This document shows positions 54,033 to 64,000 of a stretch of 64,000 nt of DNA, one piece after another. Both the position numbers and the translations under genes were made by a program. The DNA lies in contig NZ_FZOU01000002.1 of NCBI RefSeq assembly GCF_900188085.1, positions 620,001 through 684,000 on the forward strand, given 5' to 3'. The first letter of the stretch is position 1, and every line of letters starts with the position of its first letter. Under the pieces are notes generated by a model that was not told the DNA's origin, ran no database searches, and was given only the letters and a program-made list of their open reading frames with translations. The DNA is from Granulicella rosea (GTDB lineage: Bacteria; Acidobacteriota; Terriglobia; Terriglobales; Acidobacteriaceae).

Positions 54033-54350
54033 ATGGTTCCCATCTCCTATTACCTCATCCTCGCCGCCGTCCTGTTCTCCATCGGCGTACTATCGTTCCT
54101 GCTCAAGCGCAACGTCGTCACGGTCTTCATGTCGATCGAGCTCATGCTGAACGCCGTGAACCTCACCTTTGTGGCCTTCGCGCATCGCTGGCAGGCCGTG
54201 TCACCGCAGGCCGTTTCAGGACAGATCTTCGTCTTCTTCGTGATGGTCGTCGCCGCCGCCGAAGCCGCCGTGGGACTCGCGATCATCATCTCCATCTTCC
54301 GCACGCGGCAGACCCTGAACATCGACCAGATCAACCTGATGAAGAACTAA
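54033..54350 (+). CDS. nuoK: NADH-quinone oxidoreductase subunit K
   Basis: 105-aa three-helix proton-channel subunit. [17 protein letters not shown] carries the first channel Glu and [19 protein letters not shown] the second. Length is typical (100-105 aa). 15 bp separate it from nuoL. Confidence 0.96.
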   Translation: MVPISYYLILAAVLFSIGVLSFLLKRNVVTVFMSIELMLNAVNLTFVAFAHRWQAVSPQAVSGQIFVFFVMVVAAAEAAVGLAIIISIFRTRQTLNIDQINLMKN

Positions 54351-54365
54351 CTGGAAATCGAGACC

Positions 54366-56339
54366 ATGAATCCTCAGCTACTCTGGCTCATCCCGCTGCT
54401 TCCCTTCACCGGCTTCCTGATCAACGGAACCGTGGGCCGCAAGCTCCCGCGCGCCGCCGTAAGCGGCATCGCGCTCCTCTGCACCGCCATCCCCGCGATC
54501 ATCGTCGCGACACTCTGGGCGTCGATCCTCGGCGGCGGCTCCGGCATACTCGCGGTCGCCTCGGCGCCGTGGATTCAGGTCACCGGCTTCTCGGTCAACT
54601 TCGCCTTCGCGGTCGATCACCTCACGGCAATCATGCTCGCGGTCGTCACCGGCGTCGGCTTCCTCATCCATCTCTACTCCGTTGGATACATGGCGCATGA
54701 GGACGGTTACTGGCGCTTCTTCGCCTACCTGAACCTCTTCATGTTCTTCATGTCGGTGCTGGTGCTGTCGGACTCGTTCCTGCTGCTCTTCGTCGGCTGG
54801 GAGGGCGTCGGTCTCGCCTCGTACCTGCTGATCGGCTTCTATTTCACCAAGACGGCTGCGGCCAACGCCGGCAAGAAAGCCTTCATCGTCAACCGCGTGG
54901 GCGACTTCGGCTTTCTGCTGGCGATGTTCCTGCTCATCCAGCACTTCGGCTCGCTGAACTTCTCGACCGTCTTCTCGTCGATCTCGGCCAGCTCCACGCA
55001 GGGTGGCTTTCTGACCGCCATCGCGCTGCTGCTGGTCGTCGGTGCGGCCGGCAAATCGGCGCAGATTCCCCTTTACGTCTGGCTGCCGGACGCCATGGAA
55101 GGACCGACGCCGGTCTCCGCCCTCATCCACGCCGCGACCATGGTCACGGCCGGCATCTACATGGTGTGCCGTTGCCACACGCTCTTCGATCGCAGCCCCT
55201 ACGCCCTCGGCGTGGTTGCGATCATCGGCGCGCTGACCGCCATCTTCGCCGCCTCGATCGGCATGGTGCAGAACGACATCAAGCGCGTGCTGGCGTACTC
55301 CACCGTATCGCAGCTCGGCTACATGTTCCTGGCCTGCGGAGTCGGCGCGTACACTGCGGCCATCTTCCACGTCATGACGCACGCTTTCTTCAAGGCGCTG
55401 CTCTTCCTGGCCGCCGGTTCGGTCATCCACGCGCTCTCGGGCGAGCAGGACATGCGCGTCATGGGCGGCCTGCGGAAGAAGATTCCCGTCACCTTCTGGA
55501 CCATGCTGATGGGCGTCATCGCCATCGCAGGCATCCCACCCTGGGCAGGCTTCTTCTCCAAGGACGAGATTCTCTACCGCGTCTTCGTCAGCGACAATCC
55601 CATCGGCAAGCTGCTCTGGCTGGTCGGTCTCGTCACCGCGGGCATGACCTCGTTCTACATGTTCCGCCTGCTCTTCAAGACCTTCTTCGGTGAGCAGCGC
55701 TTCGCGGAGCACGCCGGCGCCGGTCATGGACACCACGACGATGCGCATGCGGGCCACGGCCACGGCGTCCATGAATCGCCCTGGATCATGCTCTTCCCGC
55801 TCGTCGTCCTCGCGCTGCTCTCGATCGTCGGCGGATGGATCGGCGTGCCGAAGGCGCTTGGCGGTTCGAACGAGATCGAACACTTCCTCGATCCAGTATT
55901 CGGTGGCGGGGTGGAGCTTGCGAAGAGCGCCGCAGGCGCATCCGAGATCGGTCTGGCGGTCGTCTCTGTGGTCGTCGCCCTGCTCGGTCTCGCGGTCGCC
56001 TACTTCCTCTACGTCGTGAAGCCCGGCACAGCCGGAGCCTTCGCCCAGAAGGCAAAGCCGCTCTACGAACTCGTGCTGAACAAGTTCTATATCGACGAGA
56101 TCTACAACGCGATCTTCGTCACCGGTCTGCTCGGCCTGACCACTGCTCTCTTCCGCAGCGTCATCGACTTCGGTCTGGTGGACGGCTCCGGCTGGGCCGC
56201 GAGCAACGGCGCCAAGGGACTTGCCTCCGTCACCCGCAAGATGCAGTCCGGCAACATACGCTCTTATGCTGGCTGGCTCGCGCTGGGCGCGGCGGCGGTG
56301 ATCGCAATCATGATCTTCGGGCTTCACAACATCAGCTAG
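54366..56339 (+). CDS. nuoL: NADH-quinone oxidoreductase subunit L
   Basis: 657-aa antiporter-like proton-pumping subunit with its long lateral helix. Key features are WEGVGLASYLLIGFY with the channel Glu, KSAQIPLYVWLPDAMEGPTP with the central Lys, STVSQLGYMFLACG, and HAFFKALLFLAAGSVIH. A His-rich cytosolic loop (GHGHHDDAHAGHGHGVH) lies near residues 455-475 between helices. A C-terminal helix and tail complete the protein. Start chosen at ATG 54366. Confidence 0.97.
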   Translation: MNPQLLWLIPLLPFTGFLINGTVGRKLPRAAVSGIALLCTAIPAIIVATLWASILGGGSGILAVASAPWIQVTGFSVNFAFAVDHLTAIMLAVVTGVGFLIHLYSVGYMAHEDGYWRFFAYLNLFMFFMSVLVLSDSFLLLFVGWEGVGLASYLLIGFYFTKTAAANAGKKAFIVNRVGDFGFLLAMFLLIQHFGSLNFSTVFSSISASSTQGGFLTAIALLLVVGAAGKSAQIPLYVWLPDAMEGPTPVSALIHAATMVTAGIYMVCRCHTLFDRSPYALGVVAIIGALTAIFAASIGMVQNDIKRVLAYSTVSQLGYMFLACGVGAYTAAIFHVMTHAFFKALLFLAAGSVIHALSGEQDMRVMGGLRKKIPVTFWTMLMGVIAIAGIPPWAGFFSKDEILYRVFVSDNPIGKLLWLVGLVTAGMTSFYMFRLLFKTFFGEQRFAEHAGAGHGHHDDAHAGHGHGVHESPWIMLFPLVVLALLSIVGGWIGVPKALGGSNEIEHFLDPVFGGGVELAKSAAGASEIGLAVVSVVVALLGLAVAYFLYVVKPGTAGAFAQKAKPLYELVLNKFYIDEIYNAIFVTGLLGLTTALFRSVIDFGLVDGSGWAASNGAKGLASVTRKMQSGNIRSYAGWLALGAAAVIAIMIFGLHNIS

Positions 56340-56397
56340 CTGGTCGGCATTCAAGACAGGGCAACGCACGTACGGCAGACGTAACCACAAGGATCCG

Positions 56398-57993
56398 ATG
56401 AATTTAGACACCTCCATCCTGACCCTCATCATCTTCGCTCCGCTCGTGGGCGCGATCGTCCTGGCGCTTCTGCCGGATCGCGGCAAGACCATGCAGTGGG
56501 GCGCGCTGATCGTCACCCTGATCACCTTCGGTCTCACCCTGCATCTTCCGGCGCACTTCCAGTCCGGCATGCCCGCAGGCAGCTTCCAATTCGTCACCGA
56601 TCTGCCGTGGATCGCGGCGCCCGCCATCCGCTACCACCTCGGCGTGGACGGCATGTCCATGTGGCTCACCGTGCTGACCGGCTTCCTCGCCCCGCTTGGC
56701 GTTCTCGCCTCCTGGAACACCATCTCCGAGCGGAAGAAGACCTTCTATGTCTTCTTCCTGCTCCAGCAGGTCGCGATGCTCGGCATCTTCGCCGCGCTCG
56801 ACCTCTTCCTCTACTACGCCTTCTGGGAGCTGTCGCTCGTTCCCATGACGCTGCTGATCGCCACCTTCGGACGCACCGCCGCCCGCCGCGACGCCGCCGC
56901 CAAGTACTTTCTCTATGCCTTCATTCCGTCGGCGATGTTGCTCGTCGGCATGATCTGGCTCTACGCGCAGACCGGCACCTTCGACCTGCCGAAGCTCGCC
57001 TCCCTCGCCGCCAGCCACGGCATCTCGTCGAACTCTGCCGCACTCTGGCTCTGCTCTCTTGCGTTCCTGCTCGCCTTCGCGGTCAAGGTTCCCGTCTTCC
57101 CGCTGCACGGCTGGTTGAAGGACGCCATCGCCGAGGCCCCCACGGCAGCCGTCATGGTGCTGGCCGGCAAGACCGGCCTCTACTCCATCCTGCGCTTCAG
57201 CTTCGCCATCTTCCCGGATGAGAGCCATCGCATCGCGCCGCTCATGATCGCGCTCGGCGCCATCGGCGTGGTCTACGGCGCGCTGATCGCCCTGACCCAG
57301 AACAACATGAAGCACCTGGCCGCCTACTCGACCCTCGGCCACCTGTCGATCATCACACTCGGCATCTTCACCTTCACCATCGCAGGCGTCGACGGCGGCA
57401 TCTACCAGATTCTGAACCACGGCATCTCGGGCGGCGCGCTCTTCATCCTGATGGGCATCCTCTACGAGCGCTACGGCACATACGACATGCGCGACTACGG
57501 CGGACTCGCCGCGACTCTGCCCTGGATGGTTACGCTCTACGTCATCACGACGCTCTCGGTCGTCGGCCTGCCCGGCCTGAACAGCTTCGTCGGCGAGTTC
57601 CTCGTGCTTTCGGGCACGATGCAAGCCACCATCGCCGAGCACCATGTCCTGTGGACGGTGATTGCCACCTCTGGCGTCATCTTCGGAGCAGCCTACATGC
57701 TCGTGATGATCCAGCGCGTCTTCTACGGTCCGGCCTCGAACCCCAACGGCTCCGCCCCGCGCGATCTCGACGCACGCGAGCACCTCGCGCTGTGGCCGAT
57801 GGTCGCCGTTATGGTCGTCATGGGCGTGCTCTCGCCCTACTGGATCGGCTCGATCGACCCGAACGGCGTCGCCATCTCGCACCAGACCTCCTCCAGCACG
57901 AGCGCACCCCAGCAGCACTTCCGCCGGGCGGAGAACGCCCCCGCCTACGCCCGCGACATCACGTCCGCGTCCGCAACCCAAGGAGTGAAGTAA
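56398..57993 (+). CDS. nuoM: NADH-quinone oxidoreductase subunit M
   Basis: 531-aa antiporter-like subunit. [38 protein letters not shown] with the channel Glu, [20 protein letters not shown] with the Lys, and [17 protein letters not shown] are all present. The C-terminal ~35 residues are a Ser/Thr/Gln-rich cytosolic tail. Its stop overlaps the nuoN start (TAATG). Confidence 0.97.
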   Translation: MNLDTSILTLIIFAPLVGAIVLALLPDRGKTMQWGALIVTLITFGLTLHLPAHFQSGMPAGSFQFVTDLPWIAAPAIRYHLGVDGMSMWLTVLTGFLAPLGVLASWNTISERKKTFYVFFLLQQVAMLGIFAALDLFLYYAFWELSLVPMTLLIATFGRTAARRDAAAKYFLYAFIPSAMLLVGMIWLYAQTGTFDLPKLASLAASHGISSNSAALWLCSLAFLLAFAVKVPVFPLHGWLKDAIAEAPTAAVMVLAGKTGLYSILRFSFAIFPDESHRIAPLMIALGAIGVVYGALIALTQNNMKHLAAYSTLGHLSIITLGIFTFTIAGVDGGIYQILNHGISGGALFILMGILYERYGTYDMRDYGGLAATLPWMVTLYVITTLSVVGLPGLNSFVGEFLVLSGTMQATIAEHHVLWTVIATSGVIFGAAYMLVMIQRVFYGPASNPNGSAPRDLDAREHLALWPMVAVMVVMGVLSPYWIGSIDPNGVAISHQTSSSTSAPQQHFRRAENAPAYARDITSASATQGVK

Positions 57994-59492
57994 TGTCCCC
58001 AAATCTTCTGGCGCTCCTGCCCGAGATCATCCTCACCGTTGGCGGCGTCCTGATCATGGTCGCCGAGCCCTGCCTGACGCCCGGCGGCTCGCGCAAACCT
58101 CTCGGCTGGCTGGCCATTCTCGCGACCCTCGCCGCCGGAGCGGCCAGCATCTTCCAGCTCGGCTTCACCAAGTCGGCCGCCATCTTCGCCTTTTACGGCA
58201 CCATCCAGGTCGATCCCTTCTCCATCTTCTTTCACCTGCTGATCGCCGCCATCGTGCTCTGTTCCCTGCTCGGCTCGCTCGACTACTTCGAAGGCGCGAC
58301 CAACCACGCCGGCGAGTACTTCGCGCTCGTGCTCTTCGGAGCCGTCGGCATGATGTTCATGACCTCGGCGACTGAGCTTCTGATGGTCTTCGTCGGCCTC
58401 GAGATCTCTTCGATCTCGACCTACATCATGGCTGGCTTCCGCAAAGGCCAGGCCACCAGCGCCGAGTCGGCGATCAAGTACTTCCTGCTCGGCTCCTTCG
58501 CTACCGCCTTCTTCCTTTACGGCATCGCGCTGGCTTTCGGCGCGACCGGATCCACCTCCATCCACGCTATCGCCGCCGGCCTCGCCGGAACCAGTACTCC
58601 AACCCTCGCCATCGCCGCGTTGACGCTCATCATCATCGGTCTGGGCTTCAAGGTCTCGGCCGCACCCTTCCACGTCTGGACTCCGGACGTCTACCAGGGC
58701 GCCCCCGCTCCGGTTGTCGGTCTCATGTCGACCGCCCCCAAGGCCGCCGCCTTCGCCGTCCTGCTGCGCATCACCTACAGCGCCTTCGGCTCCATGGAGG
58801 CCCGCTGGACCATCCTCCTCTGGATTCTCGCCGCCCTCTCGATGACCGTCGGCAATCTCGGCGCGCTGCTCCAGACCAACGTCAAGCGCATGCTCGCCTA
58901 CTCCAGCATCGCAAACGCCGGCTACCTTCTGGTCGCCTTCACCGCATCAGCCGATCGCGGCATCGCCGCCGCCGCCTTCTACACCGCCACCTATGCAGCG
59001 ATGAACGTCGGAGCCTTCGCGGTCATCACCCAGGTCGGCGGTTTCAACGAAAGCACCCGCACGCTGGCCGATTACACCGGTCTCGCGCTGCGCCGCCCGG
59101 TTCTCGGCGCGCTCCTCTCATTCTTCCTGCTCTCGATGATCGGCATCCCCTTCACCGGCGGATTCTTCGGCAAGTTCTACGTCTTCACCGCGACGATCCA
59201 TAGCGGCAACGTCTGGCTCGCAGTCGTCGGACTCTTGAACAGCGGTGTCGCCTGCTTCTACTATCTGAGGCTGATCGCGGCGCTCTATACCCGCAGGGAG
59301 ACGGCGGAGACAAGCCCCGTCACCTCTATCAGCTTCCCCGCCGGCCTCGGTCTGGCCGCCACCGCGCTCGCCACTCTGATGCTGGGCGTGTTGCCCGGAC
59401 AGATTCTGCACCTCGCCGGTCGCGCAAGCTGGAGCATCACCTCTCCGTCCGCGGCCCGTATTGGTGCAGCGGCCGAGACCGCCTCACGATAA
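57993..59492 (+). CDS. nuoN: NADH-quinone oxidoreductase subunit N
   Basis: 499-aa antiporter-like subunit, last gene of the operon. [55 protein letters not shown] and [12 protein letters not shown] are recognisable. ATG 57993 overlaps the nuoM stop; longer frames run through nuoM. No obvious terminator hairpin follows in the 150-bp gap to the GGDEF gene. Confidence 0.97.
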   Translation: MSPNLLALLPEIILTVGGVLIMVAEPCLTPGGSRKPLGWLAILATLAAGAASIFQLGFTKSAAIFAFYGTIQVDPFSIFFHLLIAAIVLCSLLGSLDYFEGATNHAGEYFALVLFGAVGMMFMTSATELLMVFVGLEISSISTYIMAGFRKGQATSAESAIKYFLLGSFATAFFLYGIALAFGATGSTSIHAIAAGLAGTSTPTLAIAALTLIIIGLGFKVSAAPFHVWTPDVYQGAPAPVVGLMSTAPKAAAFAVLLRITYSAFGSMEARWTILLWILAALSMTVGNLGALLQTNVKRMLAYSSIANAGYLLVAFTASADRGIAAAAFYTATYAAMNVGAFAVITQVGGFNESTRTLADYTGLALRRPVLGALLSFFLLSMIGIPFTGGFFGKFYVFTATIHSGNVWLAVVGLLNSGVACFYYLRLIAALYTRRETAETSPVTSISFPAGLGLAATALATLMLGVLPGQILHLAGRASWSITSPSAARIGAAAETASR

Positions 59493-59643
59493 TCGTTGTT
59501 TCAATCTATGAAATGTCGTATCCTTCCGCTCAGGCTTGGTCCGCTGGGCGGAGATGTTTTGCGACGACAGAACACACCGGCCCCATGCGGATGATCGCCA
59601 GCCATGTTTGCGAACACATCCTCTCTTGTCCGGGCCGTGATCT

Positions 59644-60912
59644 TTGGATATTCGCACGATCTATGAGTTGACCGCCTGCGTCCTGCTGGGAGTCATCGGC
59701 TACCTGCTGCTGATCCAATTCAGTACGCCCGGCCTCAAAGGCATTCGCTGGTTCATCGTGGGCTATATCTCAGCCGCTTCCGGGCTGGAGTTGATCGCCC
59801 TCCGCAACCATCTGCGCCACCCCATCTTCATTCTGTTCTCGAACACCCTGCTTCTCTTCGCGAACCTGTTCATCTACTGGGGCGTAGCCGACCTGATCGG
59901 CGTAAAGAGGCATTTCAAGACGATCCTCTATGTGACCTCCGCGCCGCTGCTGCTCATCAGCTATTTCATCTTCCTCCACGAGCAGATGGCCTCACGGGTG
60001 CTCGTGTACAGCATCGCGAACGTCATCCAGTTCACGCTGCTCATCCTCCTCGTTCTGCGCAGCGGTCCGGCACGCACGCGCATGCCCAGGGTCGGCCTGG
60101 CGATCATCTCCCTGCTCTGGATCGTCGTCCACTGTGTGCGAGCCATGCAGGCCATTCACAATCATCCACTCTCCATCCTCGATGAAGGCCAGAGCCTGAA
60201 CTCCTTCCTGCTGCTGGTCCCCGTCATGACGGCCGTCATGACCTGCATGGCCTTTCTCTGGCTCGCCATGGCGCAACTCCAGTCCGAGCTTGAACAGCAA
60301 TCCCACACCGACGTCCTCACCGGCCTCTTGAACCGCCGCGCTCTGACCAAGCACGCCGAACGCGAGATCGCCTACGCCACCCGCATCGGGACGCCGCTCG
60401 CCTTGCTCATCTGCGACCTCGACCACTTCAAGTCGGTCAACGACCGCTTCGGCCACGACGCCGGCGACGTCGCCCTCAGCACCGCCGCGACCTGCATCGT
60501 CGAGGCCCTCCGCACCAACGACATCGTCGCCCGACTCGGCGGCGAGGAGTTTGTCCTGCTTCTGCCTAACACCACCGAAGCCGGAGCCCTGCTCGTCGCC
60601 GAGCGAACCCGCCTGCGCCTCGCCGCGTTGGAGATCCGCTACCGAAGCTATAGCTTCACCCTTACGGCCAGCTTTGGAGTCACCACCCTGCAGCCCGGCG
60701 ATCGAGACCTGGAAGACATCATCCACCGGGCAGACAAGGCGCTCTACTTGGCGAAAGACACGGGCAGGAACCGCACCATCGTCGGCGAGCATAGCGAGAA
60801 CGGCGAACACCAGCCAGCCCCGCACCCTTCACATCCCGGCCCCGGCGAACGCCGCGCCGCGCTGCCTGACAATCCCGCCGGCCTGCAGACGCCCGACCCG
60901 CTGCATAGCTGA
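59644..60912 (+). CDS. Membrane-bound diguanylate cyclase (GGDEF)
   Basis: 422 aa from TTG 59644. Seven hydrophobic helices (residues ~5-215) form an unassigned membrane sensor, followed by a short coiled linker and a GGDEF domain (about 220-380). The active site is GGEEF (about residue 300), with the metal Asp in LICDLDHFKSVNDRFGHDAG. An inhibitory I-site, RTND, lies five residues before GGEEF, so product feedback by c-di-GMP is expected. The last ~40 residues are Pro-rich. A terminator hairpin follows. Confidence 0.93.
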   Translation: MDIRTIYELTACVLLGVIGYLLLIQFSTPGLKGIRWFIVGYISAASGLELIALRNHLRHPIFILFSNTLLLFANLFIYWGVADLIGVKRHFKTILYVTSAPLLLISYFIFLHEQMASRVLVYSIANVIQFTLLILLVLRSGPARTRMPRVGLAIISLLWIVVHCVRAMQAIHNHPLSILDEGQSLNSFLLLVPVMTAVMTCMAFLWLAMAQLQSELEQQSHTDVLTGLLNRRALTKHAEREIAYATRIGTPLALLICDLDHFKSVNDRFGHDAGDVALSTAATCIVEALRTNDIVARLGGEEFVLLLPNTTEAGALLVAERTRLRLAALEIRYRSYSFTLTASFGVTTLQPGDRDLEDIIHRADKALYLAKDTGRNRTIVGEHSENGEHQPAPHPSHPGPGERRAALPDNPAGLQTPDPLHS

Positions 60913-60930
60913 CATCGCGCCGCAAACAAG

Positions 60931-60955
60931 AGAGCCCTCCACGCGGGAGGGCTCT
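60931..60955. terminator. 10-bp hairpin terminator between convergent genes
   Basis: AGAGCCCTCC, loop ACGCG, GGAGGGCTCT, then TTT. It separates the GGDEF gene from atpE and can serve both strands. Confidence 0.8.
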
Positions 60956-60987
60956 TTTGCGCATAAAGCGCACTTCCAAAACCGTAC

Positions 60988-61287
60988 TTACTTGGTGAGG
61001 AAGATGATGACGAACGTGAACAGTGCGAGCGACTCGATGAACGCCAGACCGAGAATGAGGAAGGTGAACAGGCCGGGGCGTGCGCCCGGGTTGCGCGCGA
61101 GCGCCTCTGCGGCGGAGGCAGTCGCCTTGCCCTGACCGAGGCCGCAAAGACCGGCGGCGATCGCCATGGCAAGGCCGGCGCCGATGGGAGCCAGGTTGAT
61201 CGGACCGCTGGTTGCGGTCTGCGCGAAGGCCGGCGTTGCGAGCAGCAACACAGCCAGGGACATGAATACCATCTGAAGCATACGCAT
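60988..61287 (-). CDS. atpE: ATP synthase F0 subunit c with signal-like N-terminus
   Basis: 99 aa; the conserved two-helix c subunit starts near residue 30. The polar loop is ALARNPGARPG, and the ion-binding Glu is in LAFIESLALF. Gln in GLGQG and Ser after the Glu match two ligands of Na+-type rings, but the Thr ligand is Leu, so the ion is undecided. The first ~23 residues (QMVFMSLAVLLLATPAFAQ) look like a cleavable signal peptide, longer than in E. coli (79 aa). It follows atpB with a 145-bp gap containing a small hairpin. Confidence 0.94.
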   Translation of the reverse strand: MRMLQMVFMSLAVLLLATPAFAQTATSGPINLAPIGAGLAMAIAAGLCGLGQGKATASAAEALARNPGARPGLFTFLILGLAFIESLALFTFVIIFLTK

Positions 61288-61375
61288 CGTGAATCTCCAA
61301 CTCTCCCAGAATTCGCCGCCAGTGGGTGGTTGACGCTCACCGTGCTGGCGCCCTCACGCTAAGCGGCGCAGAACC

Positions 61376-61400
61376 CCGTGGGGGGGAGAAGATCCCACGG
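61376..61400 (-). promoter_or_regulatory. Small hairpin between atpB and atpE
   Basis: CCGTGGG and CCCACGG, 7-bp stem with an 11-nt loop. It may affect mRNA processing or relative expression of subunit c; weak evidence. Confidence 0.3.
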
Positions 61401-61431
61401 TCAAACTTGGACTTACTCACGACCACCAGCT

Positions 61432-62163
61432 CTAGTGGTCGTGCGAGACAGCCAGCGACAGATAGATCGTCGAAAGCAGCATAAAGATGTAAGCCTGAAT
61501 GCAAGCCACGCCCAGATGCAGACCGAGGAAGACGAGCGGGATACCAACCGGAACCAGCGAGAAGAACGCGAGCGTCAGCAGGTCGCCGGCGAACATGTTC
61601 GCATACAGACGAACCGTGAGCGAGAGCACGCGCGCAAAGTGCGAGATGATCTCGATCGGCAGCAGCAGCCAGTACAGCCACCAAACCGGTCCCAGGAACT
61701 GCTTGATGTAGCCGAAGCCGTTCGCCCGGATGCCATGGTAGTGGTAGTAGAGGAAGATGCAGATCGCGAGACCGAGCGGCACGACCACGTCGGCAGTCGG
61801 CGACTCGAGGCCCGGGAACAAGCCCATCAGATTCGAGACCAGGATGAACAGGAAGGTCGCGGTCAGGTAGCTCGCAAAGCGCTCGTGACCGTGGCCGATG
61901 ATGCTCTCGCTCTGTCCGCCGACGAACTCGTGGGTCATCTCCGCGAGATGCTGGAATCCGCCCGGCGTCTCGACGCTCAACGTCGCCCGCACGATCAGGA
62001 AGTAGGCGATCAGAATCGCGAAGACGAGCAGCTCCATCGCGAAGGCGTTGCTGATGGGTGCATTCGGATACGTCGGCTGAATGTGCAGGGCACGTAGCAG
62101 CGAGGTCACCGGACCGGCGAAGGCATGATTCAGAACTTCAGTCAAAAGGCGCTGTGTCGGCAT
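61432..62163 (-). CDS. atpB: ATP synthase F0 subunit a
   Basis: 243-aa membrane subunit forming the proton half-channels. The essential Arg is in SLTVRLYANMFAGDLL (about residue 187), preceded by LPIEIISHFARVLS. Six hydrophobic helices. Third gene of atpZ-atpI-atpB-atpE; F0 subunit b and all F1 genes are absent from this locus. Confidence 0.96.
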   Translation of the reverse strand: MPTQRLLTEVLNHAFAGPVTSLLRALHIQPTYPNAPISNAFAMELLVFAILIAYFLIVRATLSVETPGGFQHLAEMTHEFVGGQSESIIGHGHERFASYLTATFLFILVSNLMGLFPGLESPTADVVVPLGLAICIFLYYHYHGIRANGFGYIKQFLGPVWWLYWLLLPIEIISHFARVLSLTVRLYANMFAGDLLTLAFFSLVPVGIPLVFLGLHLGVACIQAYIFMLLSTIYLSLAVSHDH

Positions 62164-62217
62164 AATTCCAATTTGTCGGGGAAGCCCGGAATTACCGAAG
62201 AGTCCGGCTAAAGCCGC

Positions 62218-62646
62218 CTATACCGTCCAGGCCTTCATCAACCGGATTGCCTGGATTGTGAGGCAGAAAACACCCAACCCAAGGCCGGCTGCGAGAGCGA
62301 AAACCGAACCATTCAGTAGCTTAAGACTAACATAGAGCAGCACCACGGCGAGCCCCAGACGCAGGAAGAACCCGATCAGGATCAGCGCCATCGGCTTCGT
62401 CTCGCCGCCCGCGTCCATCCGGACCATCACGGCCGACATCAGCCGCAGCCACTCCCACAGCCCCGAGCCCGAGATCAGCGCGCCCACCGCCAGCAGCGCC
62501 GCGCTTCCCCAACCCAGCTTCCACCACAGCGCAGGAATCGCCACCAGGCACAGAATCAGCTCCAGCTTGATCGCCGAACGCATCGTCTCTTTGAAATCGT
62601 CGTCGGTATAGTCCGACATCGTCTTAAATGTCTTCAACTCGTTCAC
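62218..62646 (-). CDS. atpI: AtpI-family protein (ATP synthase protein I)
   Basis: 142 aa from GTG 62646, which overlaps the atpZ stop (GTGA); ATG 62619 (MSDYTDDDF) is a good alternative giving 133 aa. Four hydrophobic helices (LILCLVAIPALWWKLG, AALLAVGALISGSGLW, LILIGFFLRLGLAVVLLYVS, LAAGLGLGVFCLTIQAI), the arrangement of AtpI, which assists c-ring assembly. An upstream in-frame ATG would add a non-membrane Arg/Pro tail overlapping atpZ and is rejected. Confidence 0.82.
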   Translation of the reverse strand: MNELKTFKTMSDYTDDDFKETMRSAIKLELILCLVAIPALWWKLGWGSAALLAVGALISGSGLWEWLRLMSAVMVRMDAGGETKPMALILIGFFLRLGLAVVLLYVSLKLLNGSVFALAAGLGLGVFCLTIQAIRLMKAWTV

Positions 62647-62876
62647 TTTGACTGCCCCAGGTAGCGCGAGGCCGTGCGGAAGATCTGGATGAACCCGCCA
62701 ACCGCGCCCATCAGGATGCCGACCACGCCGATCCAGTGTTGGCCGAACTTGTGGTCCAGCCACGTTCCAAAGAGCCAGCCCAGCACACAGCCCACCGGCA
62801 GCGCGATCGCCACCTGGATCATGGACTCCGCCGTCACCAGCTCCCGCATACTGCCTTTGTTCTTACCGTCTGCCAT
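62643..62876 (-). CDS. atpZ: AtpZ/AtpI-like F0F1 accessory subunit
   Basis: 77-aa two-helix membrane protein (MIQVAIALPVGCVLGWLFGT and WIGVVGILMGAVGGFIQIFR), the AtpZ/PF09527 pattern with Gly-rich helices. AtpZ and AtpI together act in ion supply or c-ring assembly. First gene of the membrane-sector ATP synthase operon; TAGAAT lies 9 nt upstream of its ATG. Confidence 0.88.
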   Translation of the reverse strand: MADGKNKGSMRELVTAESMIQVAIALPVGCVLGWLFGTWLDHKFGQHWIGVVGILMGAVGGFIQIFRTASRYLGQSK

Positions 62877-62885
62877 CGCCAGACT

Positions 62886-62891
62886 ATTCTA
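62886..62891 (-). promoter_or_regulatory. -10-like hexamer TAGAAT, 9 nt before atpZ start
   Basis: Minus strand reads CGTAGAATAGTCTGGCGATG. It lies in the divergent region with lysS. Confidence 0.45.
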
Positions 62892-62949
62892 CGCTTCCGA
62901 ACGCGATACTCTAGAAGAGACGAGCCCGTTCGGCTCTTGAGGAAAGATC

Positions 62950-64000
<1,051 letters not shown>

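Noticed and set aside
54378-58002. Very long minus-strand open frames opposite nuoL and nuoM (up to about 750 codons)
   Set aside because: They mirror the nuo genes in a GC-rich region, are rich in Arg/Asp/Glu/His/Gly without domain patterns, and the plus-strand genes are certain.

Overview
The window is a piece of a GC-rich bacterial chromosome and looks like Acidobacteriota, class Terriglobia (the Granulicella / Edaphobacter / Terriglobus group). This placement is inference. It rests on the protein repertoire (multi-GAF SpoIIE phosphatase, reaction-centre-type small cytochrome c, DUF2076 protein, a split nuo operon), on GC-rich codon use and on dispersed short palindromes of the 'HPERSEG' type. 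I found no rRNA, tRNA, CRISPR array, IS element, prophage or replication origin.

Layout. 1-8999 (+): the 3' end of ileS, lspA, a small ribbon-helix-helix antitoxin-like ORF, uvrA, then TPR, two small secreted proteins and a SprT-like zincin. 9048-11035 (-): pectinesterase and a divergent Lgt. 11120-15848 (+): hpt, a radical-SAM / DUF4130-UdgX DNA-repair pair and deoC, with a start-less gene remnant on the minus strand at 11707-12138. 15961-20269: GAF-GAF-SpoIIE phosphatase (+), DUF2076 protein (-), aroA (+). 20449-28930 (-): bifunctional nuclease, miaB, large TPR lipo/periplasmic-type protein, purH, a Phd/VapC toxin-antitoxin pair and two overlapping Xer recombinases. 29144-32054: ffh (+), then an accessory patch with an AT-richer DUF4145 gene (-) and a Phd/ParE toxin-antitoxin pair (+). 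32059-43000: M20 peptidase, cytochrome c, membrane protein, YpfJ-type zinc protease, GT39 glycosyltransferase, rsmA, ruvC, thiG, a CsoR/RcnR regulator with a clear operator, and an OprB-like porin. 43060-59492 (+): prepilin peptidase, then a 15.4-kb complex I operon. 59644-64000: GGDEF cyclase (+), the membrane-sector ATP synthase genes atpZ-atpI-atpB-atpE (-), and the 5' part of lysS (+).

The respiratory block is the core of the window. The nuo operon runs A-C-D-(two unknowns)-E-F-(two secreted unknowns)-G-H-J-K-L-M-N; nuoB and nuoI, which carry clusters N2 and N6, are absent and must be encoded elsewhere if this complex I is functional. The ATP synthase genes here also cover only the membrane part, so both energy complexes are split between loci.

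Two features run through the window. First, at least fourteen transcription units start with a TANNNT -10-like hexamer only 6-11 nt before the start codon, which predicts leaderless or nearly leaderless mRNAs. Second, nine or more copies of a short palindromic repeat (TTGTCATyC...GGAtCTGCTT) lie at gene ends, inside a signal-peptide coding region and inside the nuo operon; a second hairpin family (GCCCmCATsTC...) occurs three times. The most novel-looking loci are the unknown genes embedded in nuo, the headless gene at 11707-12138, and the csoR-linked 23-residue ORF.
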